Notes: generated by a model not told the origin, from the sequence alone. 60,513 bases of DNA from an uncultured Eubacteriales bacterium (GCA_900548005.1 URIZ01000012.1:1-60513); one strand, 5' to 3'. Positions 8,449 to 17,069 are shown, counted from the stretch's first letter. Made by a program: numbers and translations.

Positions 8449-8490
8449 CAAACAAGCGGATTTTTCAATCCGCTTGTTTGCATTTTTCTT
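8449..8490. terminator. Intrinsic terminator between convergent genes
   Basis: A 14-base perfect stem, CAAACAAGCGGATT (8449-8462) with AATCCGCTTGTTTG (8467-8480), is followed by CATTTTTCTT. A smaller CCGAC/GTCGG hairpin precedes it at 8421-8436. It serves the plus-strand lipoprotein gene and, with less of a T-run, the minus-strand gene ending at 8518. Confidence 0.9.
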
Positions 8491-8517
8491 GCATTTTTTT
8501 GCGAATATACGCCTTGC

Positions 8518-9339
8518 TCACTTCACGATGCTGCCGTTGCGCGCGGATTGATATATCACCCAATATCCGCTTTCGCCGTCGGGCAAGGGCAGCCACACGC
8601 ACGCATTTTCAAGCTCGTCGGGCGGTGAAGTCTTGTCCTTGGACGGCACGCCGTAGCAGATGAAAGACGGTTCGTTTTCGTTGAACAGCACTCCCACAAC
8701 GTAGTAGCCGTCGTTTGTTTCCACACGCACCCATTTGGAGTTGTCCACCGCATCGTCAAGCGCACTCTCTCTCGGATGACACACAAACAGCTCGTCAAGC
8801 TGTGGCTTTACGGCATAATAGAAGTTGTTGCCGTCATACTTTGTCCATTCGTTCGCAAGCGAAAAAGCGTGCGATTTCCCGTCGATTTTCGCTTGCTTTT
8901 CTCCTTTGTTTTGCATGCTTTCTTTGCTTGAAATCGGCATGTTTTCACGGCTTATTTCACACTCGTTTGCCACGCTTTCACACAACGTTTCAACGCTGTT
9001 TTTCAGCGTTTTTTGCACCGCTTTTTGCTTGTTGTATTCGTCGATTTTGGCAAGCGTTTTGCACTTTGCGCCACGTCCGCCAAACATGATGAGCGCACTT
9101 GATCTCACCACGCACGCAACGTCATCATTTGCACAAAACGGCACTTCAAATGCCGTATTGATGTCATAAAGTGTTATTTCTGCAATTTCATCCCCCACAA
9201 GATACAGCTTTGCATTGCTTGGTCTGAAATCGAGATTGCAACACCCTTTCACAGTGTCTTTGCCCGTCACGTTTTGGTATTTGACAATGCCTTTGTGTCC
9301 TGCGCCGCTCAACACGACAATCTCTTTTTTATCGTTCAT
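8518..9339 (-). CDS. Conserved protein of unknown function
   Basis: The protein has 273 residues and no signal peptide or membrane segment. The N-terminal part (~1-100) is beta-rich (VKYQNVTGKDT, LYLVGDEIAEI). The middle (~100-160) is low-complexity and charged. The C-terminal ~100 residues (NFYYAVKPQLDELFVCHP, SGYWVIYQSA) resemble a family of unannotated clostridial cytoplasmic proteins I recall but cannot name. An AGGGTG ribosome site precedes the ATG. The gene stands alone: it converges on the lipoprotein gene and is followed upstream by repeats. No function is proposed. Confidence 0.6.
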   Translation of the reverse strand: MNDKKEIVVLSGAGHKGIVKYQNVTGKDTVKGCCNLDFRPSNAKLYLVGDEIAEITLYDINTAFEVPFCANDDVACVVRSSALIMFGGRGAKCKTLAKIDEYNKQKAVQKTLKNSVETLCESVANECEISRENMPISSKESMQNKGEKQAKIDGKSHAFSLANEWTKYDGNNFYYAVKPQLDELFVCHPRESALDDAVDNSKWVRVETNDGYYVVGVLFNENEPSFICYGVPSKDKTSPPDELENACVWLPLPDGESGYWVIYQSARNGSIVK

Positions 9340-9449
9340 TTTTCACCCTATGCAATCTTATGCTTGTGTGCCGTCAATAATGCTATTTTATTTTCGCTAC
9401 GATAGATTCTTCGATTCTCTCAGAATGACAAGGAGAAATGTAAATATCG

Positions 9450-9664
9450 CCATATTGTCATTGCGAGCGTAAGCGTGGCAATCTCGCGGTAGCGGAATGA
9501 TGTAAAATGACGGTTATATAGTGACGTTTCGTTTCCACGAGATCCTTCGACAAGCTCAGGATGACACGGAGAATTTTGAGTTTTACCGAATCTTTCCAAT
9601 CGGGTGTGGGTGTCCCACCCAATCATAGCACCAAGCAGACAATCTTGCGAAATTGCGGCAGGAG
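9450..9664 (+). repeat. R2 dispersed repeat, copy 2
   Basis: Same orientation and block order as copy 1 at 4001. The tail is altered: it contains CCAATCGGGTGTGGGTGTCC before a degenerate version of the terminator arm (GACAATCTTGCGAAATTGCGG). A short partial copy (TTCTTCGATTCTCTCAGAAT) immediately precedes it at about 9409-9428. Confidence 0.8.
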
Positions 9665-9800
9665 TTTTTGTCCGTGCGTGAACTGTCAAAGATTTTCGGC
9701 GCGGTTAGAAGAACAATAAGCCTAATGCGGCTCTCGGCGTTGCTTGCTTGCAAGCGATGCCGTTGCCGCTATGACGGCTTTTGTTCTGCAAACAATAAAC

Positions 9801-9878
9801 TGTGCGTGAGAGCGTGCGTATGTCGTGTGTGCGTTGTGCGTGTTTGCGTGCGTATAGTGTGTGAGCGTGCGCTCGCGC
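9801..9878. repeat. Alternating purine-pyrimidine (GT/GC) tract
   Basis: About 78 bases made almost wholly of GTGCGT-like steps, ending in GCGCTCGCGC. It begins some 140 bases and ends about 62 bases upstream of the ribosomal operon promoter. Such sequence can adopt left-handed DNA under negative supercoiling (known biophysics); any role here is inference. Confidence 0.55.
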
Positions 9879-9939
9879 AACTATATCTTGTAATATCTAT
9901 ATAATATATAAATTTTTTCGATTTCTTTCGGTTTTTCGT

Positions 9940-9968
9940 TTGACATTGGTGCGGAATATTGATAATAT
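9940..9968 (+). promoter_or_regulatory. Promoter of the L7Ae-like/rpsL operon
   Basis: Perfect TTGACA (9940-9945), 17-base spacer, TAATAT (9963-9968). The predicted start point is about 9975. Confidence 0.75.
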
Positions 9969-9974
9969 ATAAAG

Positions 9975-10001
9975 GCTTACGAAAGCCGTAAGCAGTTTTT
10001 T
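9975..10001 (+). other. Hairpin at the 5' end of the ribosomal operon mRNA
   Basis: GCTTACG (9975-9981) pairs with CGTAAGC (9987-9993), followed by AG and six T residues. It looks like a terminator but begins at the predicted transcription start, too early for normal termination. It more likely caps the mRNA 5' end. Confidence 0.5.
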
Positions 10002-10016
10002 AGTGTGCAAAAAGTT

Positions 10017-10283
10017 ATGGACAAAGAAAAACTTGAACAAATGCTTACAAACTCTTCAAAAGTTGTCGGTTCCAAGCAGGTTTTGAAGGGAATATCCAAC
10101 TCTACCGTCAGGTGTGTGATCGTAGCGTTGGACGCCGATGCGGACTTGAGGCGCAAAATCGTTGCCGCAGCAAACGCTCGTCGCGTTGACGTGACCTACG
10201 TCCCTTCAAAGAAGAGGCTTGGGGAACTGGCGGGAGTGGAAGTTGCAGCCGCGGTTGTGGGTATCACCGAAGCAAAGGCATAG
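10017..10283 (+). CDS. rplGB: L7Ae/L30e-family ribosome-associated protein
   Basis: The protein has 88 residues from the ATG. It belongs to the small L7Ae/L30e kink-turn RNA-binding family (YbxF/YlxQ type): VVGSKQVLKGI, a central VIVALDADADLRRKI, and the C-terminal GVEVAAAVVGI. In Firmicutes this gene sits directly upstream of rpsL, as here. A GTG at 10005 in the same frame could add four residues; neither start has a clear Shine-Dalgarno sequence. It is the first gene of the operon driven from 9940. Confidence 0.85.
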   Translation: MDKEKLEQMLTNSSKVVGSKQVLKGISNSTVRCVIVALDADADLRRKIVAAANARRVDVTYVPSKKRLGELAGVEVAAAVVGITEAKA

Positions 10284-10344
10284 AGTCTTGATTGCACCTG
10301 TTGGGTTGCAGGTACATTCGAAAAATCTTACAGGAGGAACTATA

Positions 10345-10719
10345 ATGCCAACCATCAATCAACTTATCAGAAAAGGCAGAGAAAAACAGGTCAAGAAGTC
10401 TTTGACGCCTATCATGGATCAATGCCCGCAAAAACGCGGCATTTGCTTGAGCGTTACGACCACTTCCCCCAAGAAGCCGAACTCCGCTCTTCGTAAAATC
10501 GCAAGAGTGCGTTTGGTCAACGGTATGGAAGGAACTGTTTATATCCCCGGCGAAGGTCACAATCTGCAAGAGCACAGCGTTGTTCTTATCAGAGGCGGCA
10601 GAGTCAAGGATTTGCCTGGTGTGCGTTATCACATTATCCGTGGCGCTCTTGATACGGCAGGCGTTGCAAAACGCGGTCAAGCAAGAAGCAAATACGGTGC
10701 GAAACGCCCCAAAAAATAA
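10345..10719 (+). CDS. rpsL: 30S ribosomal protein S12
   Basis: The protein has 124 residues and full length. It sits in the decoding centre of the 30S subunit. It carries the KKPNSALRK and PGVRYHIIRG signatures, including the Lys whose mutation gives streptomycin resistance in other species. AGGAGG is 7 bases upstream of the ATG at 10345. It is followed after 33 bases by rpsG, the usual str-operon order. Confidence 0.97.
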   Translation: MPTINQLIRKGREKQVKKSLTPIMDQCPQKRGICLSVTTTSPKKPNSALRKIARVRLVNGMEGTVYIPGEGHNLQEHSVVLIRGGRVKDLPGVRYHIIRGALDTAGVAKRGQARSKYGAKRPKK

Positions 10720-10752
10720 TTTTTTCGAATGTATTCATTTTAGGAGGTTAAT

Positions 10753-11223
10753 ATGCCAAGAAGAAGTGGCGTGCCTAAAAGAGACGTTTTGCCCGATCCC
10801 GTATACGGCAGCAAGGTTGTGAGCAAGCTCATCAACCAAATCATGCTCGACGGCAAGAAAGGAACGGCACAAACGATCGTCTACGAGGCTTTCAATACAG
10901 CAGCAACAAAACTCGGCGTCGACGCAATGGACGTTTTCAACAAAGCGCTTGAAAACGCAATGCCCATGCTCGAAGTCAAAGCAAGACGTGTTGGTGGTTC
11001 TACCTACCAAGTCCCGATGGAAATCCGTCCCGAACGCAGACAAACACTTGCTATCCGTTGGATCGTGCTCTTTGCAAGAAAGAGAAGCGAAAAAACCATG
11101 GACGCAAGACTTGCGGGTGAACTTATGGACGCATACAACATGACCGGCGGCGCAGTCAAGAGAAAAGACGAAATGCATCGCGCGGCAGAAGCAAACAAGG
11201 CGTTTGCACATTATAGGTGGTAA
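10753..11223 (+). CDS. rpsG: 30S ribosomal protein S7
   Basis: The protein has 156 residues, the normal length. It is the primary 16S rRNA binder that organises the 30S head. The N-terminus PRRSGVPKRDVLPDP and the GGSTYQVPMEIRPERR segment are diagnostic. TAGGAGG precedes the ATG. fusA starts 3 bases after the stop, so the two are translationally coupled. Confidence 0.97.
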   Translation: MPRRSGVPKRDVLPDPVYGSKVVSKLINQIMLDGKKGTAQTIVYEAFNTAATKLGVDAMDVFNKALENAMPMLEVKARRVGGSTYQVPMEIRPERRQTLAIRWIVLFARKRSEKTMDARLAGELMDAYNMTGGAVKRKDEMHRAAEANKAFAHYRW

Positions 11224-11226
11224 TTT

Positions 11227-13281
11227 ATGTCTAGAAAATATGCTCTTGATAAGGTGAGGAATATCGGCATAATGGCACACATCGATGCCGGCAAGACCAC
11301 GACGACTGAGCGTATTCTCTACTACACCGGCGTGAACAGAAAACTCGGCGAGACTCATGACGGCTCTGCAACCATGGATTACATGGAGCAAGAGCGCGAA
11401 AGAGGCATCACGATCACTTCTGCGGCAACGACGGCGGTGTGGAAGGGACATCAAATCAATATCATCGACACTCCCGGTCACGTTGACTTCACCGTTGAAG
11501 TCGAACGCAGCCTCAGAGTGCTTGACGGAGCGGTCGCAGTATTTTGCGCAAAGGGCGGCGTCGAGCCGCAATCGGAAAACGTGTGGCGTCAAGCCGACAC
11601 CTACAAAGTCCCGAGAATCGCATTCGTCAACAAGATGGACATCAACGGCGCAGATTTCTTCAACGCAGTCAAGATGATGGGCGAAAGATTGGGCGCACAC
11701 GCTGTCCCCCTTACGTTGCCGATCGGAAAAGAATCCGAATTTGAAGGAGTTATCGATCTTCAAACAATGAAGGCGTACTACTTCGATCAAAAAGACAAAG
11801 GCGTCACGATTTACACCAAGGACATCCCGGCAGAGTACAAAGATCTCGCGGACGAATACCACCTCAAGATGCTTGAAGCAGCGGCGGATTTCGATGAGAA
11901 TATCTTTGAAAAACTCATCATGGAAGACTATGAGTCCGTCACGCTCGACGAAGTCAAGGCGGCAATCCGCAAAGGCACTCTCGAGATGAAGCTCAACCCC
12001 GTCTTCTGCGGAAGCTCCTACAAGAACACCGGCGTTCAACTTATGCTTGACGGTGTTGTGGATTACCTTCCCGCTCCGACCGACGTCGCGAGCATCGAGG
12101 GCATCAATCCCAAGACCGGCGAAACAGAGCTTCGTCACCCCGGTGAAAAAGAACCGTTCAGCGCACTCGTCTTCAAGATTCTCACCGATGAATTTGTCGG
12201 AAAGTTGTCTTTCATCCGTATCTATTCGGGCACGCTCACGACGGGTAGCATGGTCTACAACACCGTCAAGGGCGAGAACGAAAGAATCGGCCGTATCCTT
12301 CGTATGAACGCAGACAACAGAGAAGACATCGAAGAAGCGTATGCAGGCGACATCGTCGCTGTCATCGGTCTCAAAAAGAGCACCACGGGCGATACGCTCT
12401 CTGACAAAAACAACCAAATCGTTCTTGAAAACATGGTCTTCCCCGATCCTGTCATCAAGGTGGCAATCGAGCCCAAATCGAAAGCCAGCCAAGAGAGAAT
12501 GAATATGGCAATTCTCAAATTGCAAGAAGAAGACCCGACCTTCAAGGCGTACACCGACAAGGAAACGGGACAAACCATCATCGCAGGTATGGGCGAGCTT
12601 CACCTTGACATCATCGTGGACAGAATGTTCAGAGAGTTCAAAGTGGAAGCAAACGTCGGTCAACCGCAAGTCAGCTATCGTGAAACAATCACCAAACCTG
12701 TCAGAGCGGAAGGCAAATTCGTTCGTCAATCGGGCGGTCACGGTCAATACGGCCACATCGTCATCGAGATGGAACCCAACCCCGAAAAAGGTTTGGAAAT
12801 GGAAAACTGCATCGTGGGCGGCGTTGTCAACAAAGAGTTTGCAAACGCGGCTTGGGAAGGCATCAAGGAAGCTGCACAAAGCGGTATCATCGCAGGCTAC
12901 GAGTGCGTGGACTTCAAGGTCAGACTTGTTGACGGAAGCATGCACGAAGTGGACAGCTCCGAAATGGCGTTCAAGATTGCAGGATCGTTGGCTTTCAAGG
13001 AAGCCGCGGCAAAAGCAGGCGCAACCTTGCTTGAACCTATCATGAAAGTTGAAGTGGTCACTCCCGACGATTATCTCGGCGACGTCATGTCCAACCTCAA
13101 CTCCAGACGCGGTCAAGTCAAAGGCATCGAGCCCAGAAACGGAGCGCAAGTCGTCGATTCCGACGTGCCGCTCTCTGAAATGTTCGGTTATGCAACCAGC
13201 TTGCGTAGCATAACGCAGGGCAGAGCAAACTTCACAATGTTGTTCGATCACTATGCAGTCGTTCCCAAGAGCGTCCCTTAA
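11227..13281 (+). CDS. fusA: Translation elongation factor G
   Basis: The protein has 684 residues. It is the GTPase that drives ribosomal translocation. G-motifs are AHIDAGKTT (P-loop), the RGITI switch, DTPGHVDF and NKMD, followed by domains II-V ending in RGRANFTM-like sequence. Length is at the short end for EF-G. It begins 3 bases after rpsG with GGTGGT as ribosome site. tuf follows after a 131-base gap. Confidence 0.97.
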   Translation: MSRKYALDKVRNIGIMAHIDAGKTTTTERILYYTGVNRKLGETHDGSATMDYMEQERERGITITSAATTAVWKGHQINIIDTPGHVDFTVEVERSLRVLDGAVAVFCAKGGVEPQSENVWRQADTYKVPRIAFVNKMDINGADFFNAVKMMGERLGAHAVPLTLPIGKESEFEGVIDLQTMKAYYFDQKDKGVTIYTKDIPAEYKDLADEYHLKMLEAAADFDENIFEKLIMEDYESVTLDEVKAAIRKGTLEMKLNPVFCGSSYKNTGVQLMLDGVVDYLPAPTDVASIEGINPKTGETELRHPGEKEPFSALVFKILTDEFVGKLSFIRIYSGTLTTGSMVYNTVKGENERIGRILRMNADNREDIEEAYAGDIVAVIGLKKSTTGDTLSDKNNQIVLENMVFPDPVIKVAIEPKSKASQERMNMAILKLQEEDPTFKAYTDKETGQTIIAGMGELHLDIIVDRMFREFKVEANVGQPQVSYRETITKPVRAEGKFVRQSGGHGQYGHIVIEMEPNPEKGLEMENCIVGGVVNKEFANAAWEGIKEAAQSGIIAGYECVDFKVRLVDGSMHEVDSSEMAFKIAGSLAFKEAAAKAGATLLEPIMKVEVVTPDDYLGDVMSNLNSRRGQVKGIEPRNGAQVVDSDVPLSEMFGYATSLRSITQGRANFTMLFDHYAVVPKSVP

Positions 13282-13412
13282 AAGGTCATCGGCGAAGTGA
13301 AGGCAAGAGATTCCAAAAAGTAAGCGTATATATAGTTTAATATTATATATATAAATACTTTGGATAATAAATAACAAAAAAACCAAAAAAACAATATTGG
13401 AGGAATTCTAGT
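13282..13412 (+). promoter_or_regulatory. fusA-tuf spacer with AT-rich promoter-like stretch
   Basis: 131 bases containing a very AT-rich run (about 13326-13372, with TTTAATATTATATATA) that could supply a separate tuf promoter. No clear -35 partner and no terminator hairpin were found, so read-through from fusA is also possible. GGAGG lies just before tuf. Confidence 0.35.
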
Positions 13413-14618
13413 ATGGCAAAAGCAAAGTTTGAAAGAACAAAGCCGCACGTTAACATCGGTACTATCGGACACGTTGACCACGGCAAAACCACTCTTACCG
13501 CTGCAATCACTATGTATTGCGCATCCAAGGGCGAAGCTCAAGCGATGAAGTACGACGAAATCGATAAGGCGCCTGAAGAGAAAGCAAGAGGAATCACGAT
13601 CAACACCGCACACGTCGAGTACGAAACCCCGAAGCGTCACTATGCACACGTTGACTGCCCCGGCCACGCCGACTACGTCAAAAACATGATCACCGGTGCT
13701 GCACAAATGGACGGCGCAATCCTCGTTGTTGCTGCTTCCGACGGCCCGATGCCCCAAACTCGTGAGCACATCCTTCTTGCTCGTCAGGTTGGTGTTCCCT
13801 ACATCCTTGTTTTCCTTAACAAGTGCGACCAAGTTGACGACGAAGAGCTTCTCGAACTCGTCGAAATGGAAGTTCGCGAACTTCTCAACGAGTACGGTTT
13901 CCCCGGAGACGACACTCCGATCATCCGTGGTTCTGCTTTGAAGGCAATGGAAGCAGGTCTTGCAGGCAAGTGGGACGATCCCGCATTTGCACCTATCCAA
14001 GCACTTCTCGATGCAATCGACAGCTACATTCCGGATCCTCAACGTGACACCGACAAGCCGTTCTTGATGCCTGTTGAAGACGTCTTCACCATCACCGGCC
14101 GTGGTACCGTTGCAACCGGTAGAGTTGAGCGTGGTATCCTCAAGATGGGCGACAAGGTTGAAATCGTCGGTCTCTCCACCGAAAAGAAAGAAACAACCGT
14201 CACCGGTATCGAAATGTTCCGCAAACTTCTCGACTTCGCAGAAGGCGGCGACAACATCGGCGCATTGCTCCGTGGTATCCAAAGAAACGAAATCGAACGC
14301 GGTCAAGTTCTTGCAAAACCGGGTTCCATTCATCCCCACACTCACTTCACAGCTCAAGTTTACGTCTTGACGAAAGATGAAGGTGGCCGTCACACTCCGT
14401 TCTTCGACGGATATCGTCCGCAATTCTACTTCAGAACAACAGACGTTACCGGCTCCATCAAATTGCCTGCTGGCGTTGAAATGGTTATGCCTGGTGACCA
14501 CATCGACATGGAAATCACTCTTATCACTCCGATTGCAATCGAAGAAGGTCTCCGTTTTGCTATTCGTGAAGGCGGTAGAACCGTTGGTTCCGGTGTCGTT
14601 GCGAAGATCATCGAATAA
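13413..14618 (+). CDS. tuf: Translation elongation factor Tu
   Basis: The protein has 401 residues and is full length. It delivers aminoacyl-tRNA to the ribosome. Motifs are GHVDHGKTT, RGITINTAHVEY, DCPGHADY and NKCD, and the C-terminal domain ends in GSGVVAKI. Codon use is strongly biased toward C-ending codons compared with neighbouring non-translation genes, as expected for a very highly expressed gene. GGAGG precedes the ATG. Confidence 0.98.
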   Translation: MAKAKFERTKPHVNIGTIGHVDHGKTTLTAAITMYCASKGEAQAMKYDEIDKAPEEKARGITINTAHVEYETPKRHYAHVDCPGHADYVKNMITGAAQMDGAILVVAASDGPMPQTREHILLARQVGVPYILVFLNKCDQVDDEELLELVEMEVRELLNEYGFPGDDTPIIRGSALKAMEAGLAGKWDDPAFAPIQALLDAIDSYIPDPQRDTDKPFLMPVEDVFTITGRGTVATGRVERGILKMGDKVEIVGLSTEKKETTVTGIEMFRKLLDFAEGGDNIGALLRGIQRNEIERGQVLAKPGSIHPHTHFTAQVYVLTKDEGGRHTPFFDGYRPQFYFRTTDVTGSIKLPAGVEMVMPGDHIDMEITLITPIAIEEGLRFAIREGGRTVGSGVVAKIIE

Positions 14619-14652
14619 TATTTGTTCTTTCAATAAAATATACAACAATGCT

Positions 14653-14679
14653 CTACACGGCAAAATTCTTGCCGTGTAG
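14653..14679 (+). other. Hairpin between tuf and rpmG
   Basis: A perfect 11-base stem CTACACGGCAA/TTGCCGTGTAG with a 5-base loop, not followed by a T-run. It is not a typical intrinsic terminator. It could be an RNA processing or partial attenuation site separating very high tuf expression from the downstream genes. Confidence 0.55.
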
Positions 14680-14715
14680 GGTGTCGTATTGAAAAAGAAC
14701 AAAAAGGAGGCTACT

Positions 14716-14880
14716 ATGGCTCAAAAAGGAGCAAGAGTTAAGGTCGTTCTTGCTTGCACCGAGTGCAAACAACGCAACTACAACCTTACCAAAAACAAGC
14801 AGAAGCACCCCGACAGAATGGAGCTTCAAAAATACTGCAGATTCTGCAAAAAGCACACCTTGCACAGAGAAACAAAGTAA
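14716..14880 (+). CDS. rpmG: 50S ribosomal protein L33
   Basis: The protein has 54 residues from the ATG at 14716, chosen because AAGGAGG lies 7 bases upstream. It has the zinc-ribbon form with two CxxC pairs (CTEC at ~15-18 and CRFC at ~41-44), so it is the C+ (zinc-binding) paralogue. The order rpmG-secE-nusG is conserved in Firmicutes. Confidence 0.95.
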   Translation: MAQKGARVKVVLACTECKQRNYNLTKNKQKHPDRMELQKYCRFCKKHTLHRETK

Positions 14881-14904
14881 GGCAGGGCTAGGATAGGAGG
14901 CAAT

Positions 14905-15276
14905 ATGGCAAAGAAAACGCCAAAAACCGAAACCTCGACCATCGAAAAAAACGCGGCACCGCAAGAAGAGAAAAAACAAGTTGCGGCTGTCAACGTCGAT
15001 TCGAAAAATGAGTCTTCCAAATCTAAGAAAAAGGCCGCGAAAAAGAATGTCGACAAAAAGCCCAACATCTTCCAAAGAATGGGCAAAGGCATCAAAGGCA
15101 TGAACTCCGAGCTTAAAAAAGTCACGTGGCTCAAAGGAAAAGACGTTGGAAAGAACACGGCAGTCGTTCTGATCGTGGTCGTGCTTTTCTTCGTGATTCT
15201 TTTTGGAATCGACTACGTGCTCAGTGGTTTGTTCGGACTTATCGTCAACGGCAAGTGGACAACCATGTTCATCTAA
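14905..15276 (+). CDS. secE: Preprotein translocase subunit SecE
   Basis: The protein has 123 residues, longer than the ~60-residue Gram-positive norm because of a ~60-residue Lys/Glu/Ser-rich N-terminal extension. The conserved core has the amphipathic ELKKVTWLKGKDV segment and one membrane helix (~84-110). It clamps SecY in the membrane. Its place between rpmG and nusG confirms identity. AGGAGG precedes the ATG. Confidence 0.93.
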   Translation: MAKKTPKTETSTIEKNAAPQEEKKQVAAVNVDSKNESSKSKKKAAKKNVDKKPNIFQRMGKGIKGMNSELKKVTWLKGKDVGKNTAVVLIVVVLFFVILFGIDYVLSGLFGLIVNGKWTTMFI

Positions 15277-15289
15277 TTAGGGGGACGCT

Positions 15290-15817
15290 ATGGAAATAAA
15301 CGAACAACCGAAATGGTACGTTGTACACACGTATTCCGGATATGAGAATTCTGTGGAAACCGACCTTCGCAACATGATCGAGAACAACTCGCTTCAGGAT
15401 TATATCTTTGATATAAAGATCCCCGTTGAAGACGATGTCGTTGAAAGAAACGGCAAGAAAAAGCTCGTCCAACGCAAGAAATTCCCGAGTTACGTTTTCA
15501 TCAAGATGATCTACACCAATCACATTTGGTTTATGGTCACAAGAGCGCGCGGTGTTACGAGTTTCGTCGGAGCAGCCGGTCGTCCCATTCCGCTCACGGA
15601 TGAAGAGATCAGAAGAATCGGTCTTGAAACCGTCAGCATTGAAGACTTCAACATCAAAGAAGGCGACGACGTGAGAATCGTCAACGGCGCACTTGAAAAC
15701 TTCATCGGCGTTGTTGATTCCATAAGTGCAGAACGTCAAAAAGTCAAGGTTATCGTGGCAATGTTTGGACGTCAGACACCTGTCGAACTTGATTTTGCAC
15801 AGGTTGAAAAACTCTGA
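15290..15817 (+). CDS. nusG: Transcription termination/antitermination factor NusG
   Basis: The protein has 175 residues, the normal length. The N-terminal NGN domain starts KWYVVHTYSGYENSVE. The C-terminal KOW domain is near 122-150 (GDDVRIVNGALENFIGVV). It binds RNA polymerase and couples transcription with translation or termination. A GGGGG-type ribosome site lies 13 bases after secE. Confidence 0.96.
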   Translation: MEINEQPKWYVVHTYSGYENSVETDLRNMIENNSLQDYIFDIKIPVEDDVVERNGKKKLVQRKKFPSYVFIKMIYTNHIWFMVTRARGVTSFVGAAGRPIPLTDEEIRRIGLETVSIEDFNIKEGDDVRIVNGALENFIGVVDSISAERQKVKVIVAMFGRQTPVELDFAQVEKL

Positions 15818-15884
15818 TTTATGCGTGCAAACGCAAATTTCTGAAATCGCGTCTGCAGGACGCAAGTCGCAGGACTATAAACTT

Positions 15885-15926
15885 CGTGGGAGACGGCAAA
15901 TCCATTCCTACCGTCGCAAAACCACG
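15885..15926 (+). promoter_or_regulatory. Candidate ribosomal protein L1 leader (rplK 5' region)
   Basis: A two-part stem in the nusG-rplK spacer: CGTGG with CCACG outside and GACGG with CCGTC inside, with asymmetric internal bases (GA opposite GCAAAA). This arrangement in front of the L11-L1 genes matches the known autoregulatory L1-binding mimic of the 23S rRNA stalk. Identification is by structure and location; a covariance search would settle it. Confidence 0.65.
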
Positions 15927-15942
15927 TTAGTCAGGAGGATAT

Positions 15943-16368
15943 ATGGCTAAGAAAATTACAGCAGTCGTAAAATTGCAATTGCCCGCAGGCAAAGCGACTC
16001 CGGGACCGCCCGTCGGTTCTACGCTCGGCCCTCACGGCATCAATATCGCGGGATTCACCAAAGAATTCAACGAAAAAACTTCCAAAGACGCTGGCTTGAT
16101 CATACCGGTTATCATCACCATTTATCAAGACCACTCTTTCACTTTTGTTCTCAAGACACCGCCGGCCCCCGTGCTCATCAAAAAAGCATGCGGTTTGCAA
16201 AGCGCATCGGCAGTCCCCAACAAGACGAAAGTCGCAACTCTCACCAAAGAGCAACTTCGTGAAATCGCAACCATCAAAATGCCCGACCTCAACGCTGCAA
16301 ATATCGATACAGCTATGAGCATGATCGCAGGTACGGCACGTAGTATGGGCGTTCTCGTGGAAGAATAA
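15943..16368 (+). CDS. rplK: 50S ribosomal protein L11
   Basis: The protein has 141 residues and full length. It binds the GTPase-associated region of 23S rRNA. It starts with KLQLPAGKATPGPPVG, has the proline-rich linker, and ends in GTARSMGVLVE. AGGAGG lies upstream. It precedes rplA by 10 bases. Confidence 0.97.
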   Translation: MAKKITAVVKLQLPAGKATPGPPVGSTLGPHGINIAGFTKEFNEKTSKDAGLIIPVIITIYQDHSFTFVLKTPPAPVLIKKACGLQSASAVPNKTKVATLTKEQLREIATIKMPDLNAANIDTAMSMIAGTARSMGVLVEE

Positions 16369-16378
16369 GGAGGTTTGT

Positions 16379-17068
16379 ATGAAACGCGGTAAACATTATA
16401 TTGATTCGAAAAAACTCATCGACAGCACAAAACTTTACGAAAGCAACGAAGCAATCGCGCTCGCAGTTGAGACCGCAAAGTCCAAGTTCGATGAAACAAT
16501 AGAATTGCACGTCAAACTCGGTATCGATCCCCGTCACGCAGACCAACAAGTTCGTGGCGTCGTCGTTCTTCCCAACGGAACAGGTAAGACCGTCCGTGTG
16601 CTCGCAATCTGCAAGGGTGCAAAAGCCGATGAGGCAAAAGCAGCAGGCGCAGATTTCGTCGGCGGTGAAGAAATGATCCAAAAGATCCAACAAGAAAACT
16701 GGTTCGACTATGACGTCATCGTCACAACTCCCGACATGATGGGCGTTGTCGGTCGACTTGGTAAAGTGCTCGGCCCGAAGGGCTTGATGCCGAACCCCAA
16801 ATCCGGTACCGTCACCATGGACATCACTCGTGCTATCCACGACATCAAAGCCGGTAAAGTCGAATACAGAGTTGACAAGCAAGCTATCTGCCACGTGCCT
16901 TTCGGCAAAGCGTCTTTCGGCGCAGAGAAACTCCAAGAGAACTTCAACACTCTCATGGAAGCACTCGTCAAGGCAAAACCGGCAGCAGCAAAAGGCGTGT
17001 ATTTCCGCTCCATCTACATTGCAACCACGATGGGACCGTCCATCAAGGTTTTGTACAGAATGGGCTAA
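16379..17068 (+). CDS. rplA: 50S ribosomal protein L1
   Basis: The protein has 229 residues and is the normal length. It binds the L1 stalk and, in many bacteria, represses its own operon through the leader hairpin before rplK. Signatures are KRGKHYIDSKKLID at the N-terminus and GLMPNPKSGTV in the middle. AGGAGG upstream. The stop codon is followed one base later by two tandem R1 hairpin repeats that end this transcription unit. Confidence 0.97.
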   Translation: MKRGKHYIDSKKLIDSTKLYESNEAIALAVETAKSKFDETIELHVKLGIDPRHADQQVRGVVVLPNGTGKTVRVLAICKGAKADEAKAAGADFVGGEEMIQKIQQENWFDYDVIVTTPDMMGVVGRLGKVLGPKGLMPNPKSGTVTMDITRAIHDIKAGKVEYRVDKQAICHVPFGKASFGAEKLQENFNTLMEALVKAKPAAAKGVYFRSIYIATTMGPSIKVLYRMG

Positions 17069-17069
17069 G

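Larger units (their letters stand above)
9340..10016. other. Gene-free region upstream of the ribosomal operon
   Basis: This 677-base stretch holds R2 copy 2, an alternating purine-pyrimidine tract, the operon promoter and a 5' hairpin, each listed separately. A possible 83-codon frame at 9653-9904 is rejected because it runs through the R2 tail and the GT-rich tract. Confidence 0.7.

Noticed and set aside
9653..9904. 83-codon frame before the ribosomal operon
   Set aside because: It starts in the R2 tail and its C-terminus is the translated GT/GC tract (repeated CV and RV). No ribosome site precedes it.
10735..13386. 883-codon open frame on the minus strand opposite rpsG and fusA
   Set aside because: It is the shadow of highly biased fusA codons. 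The product is a Cys/His/Phe-rich string without domains, and the plus strand encodes an unmistakable EF-G.
13278..14702. 474-codon minus-strand frame opposite tuf
   Set aside because: It is also a codon-bias shadow of tuf, with no ribosome site or recognisable family.
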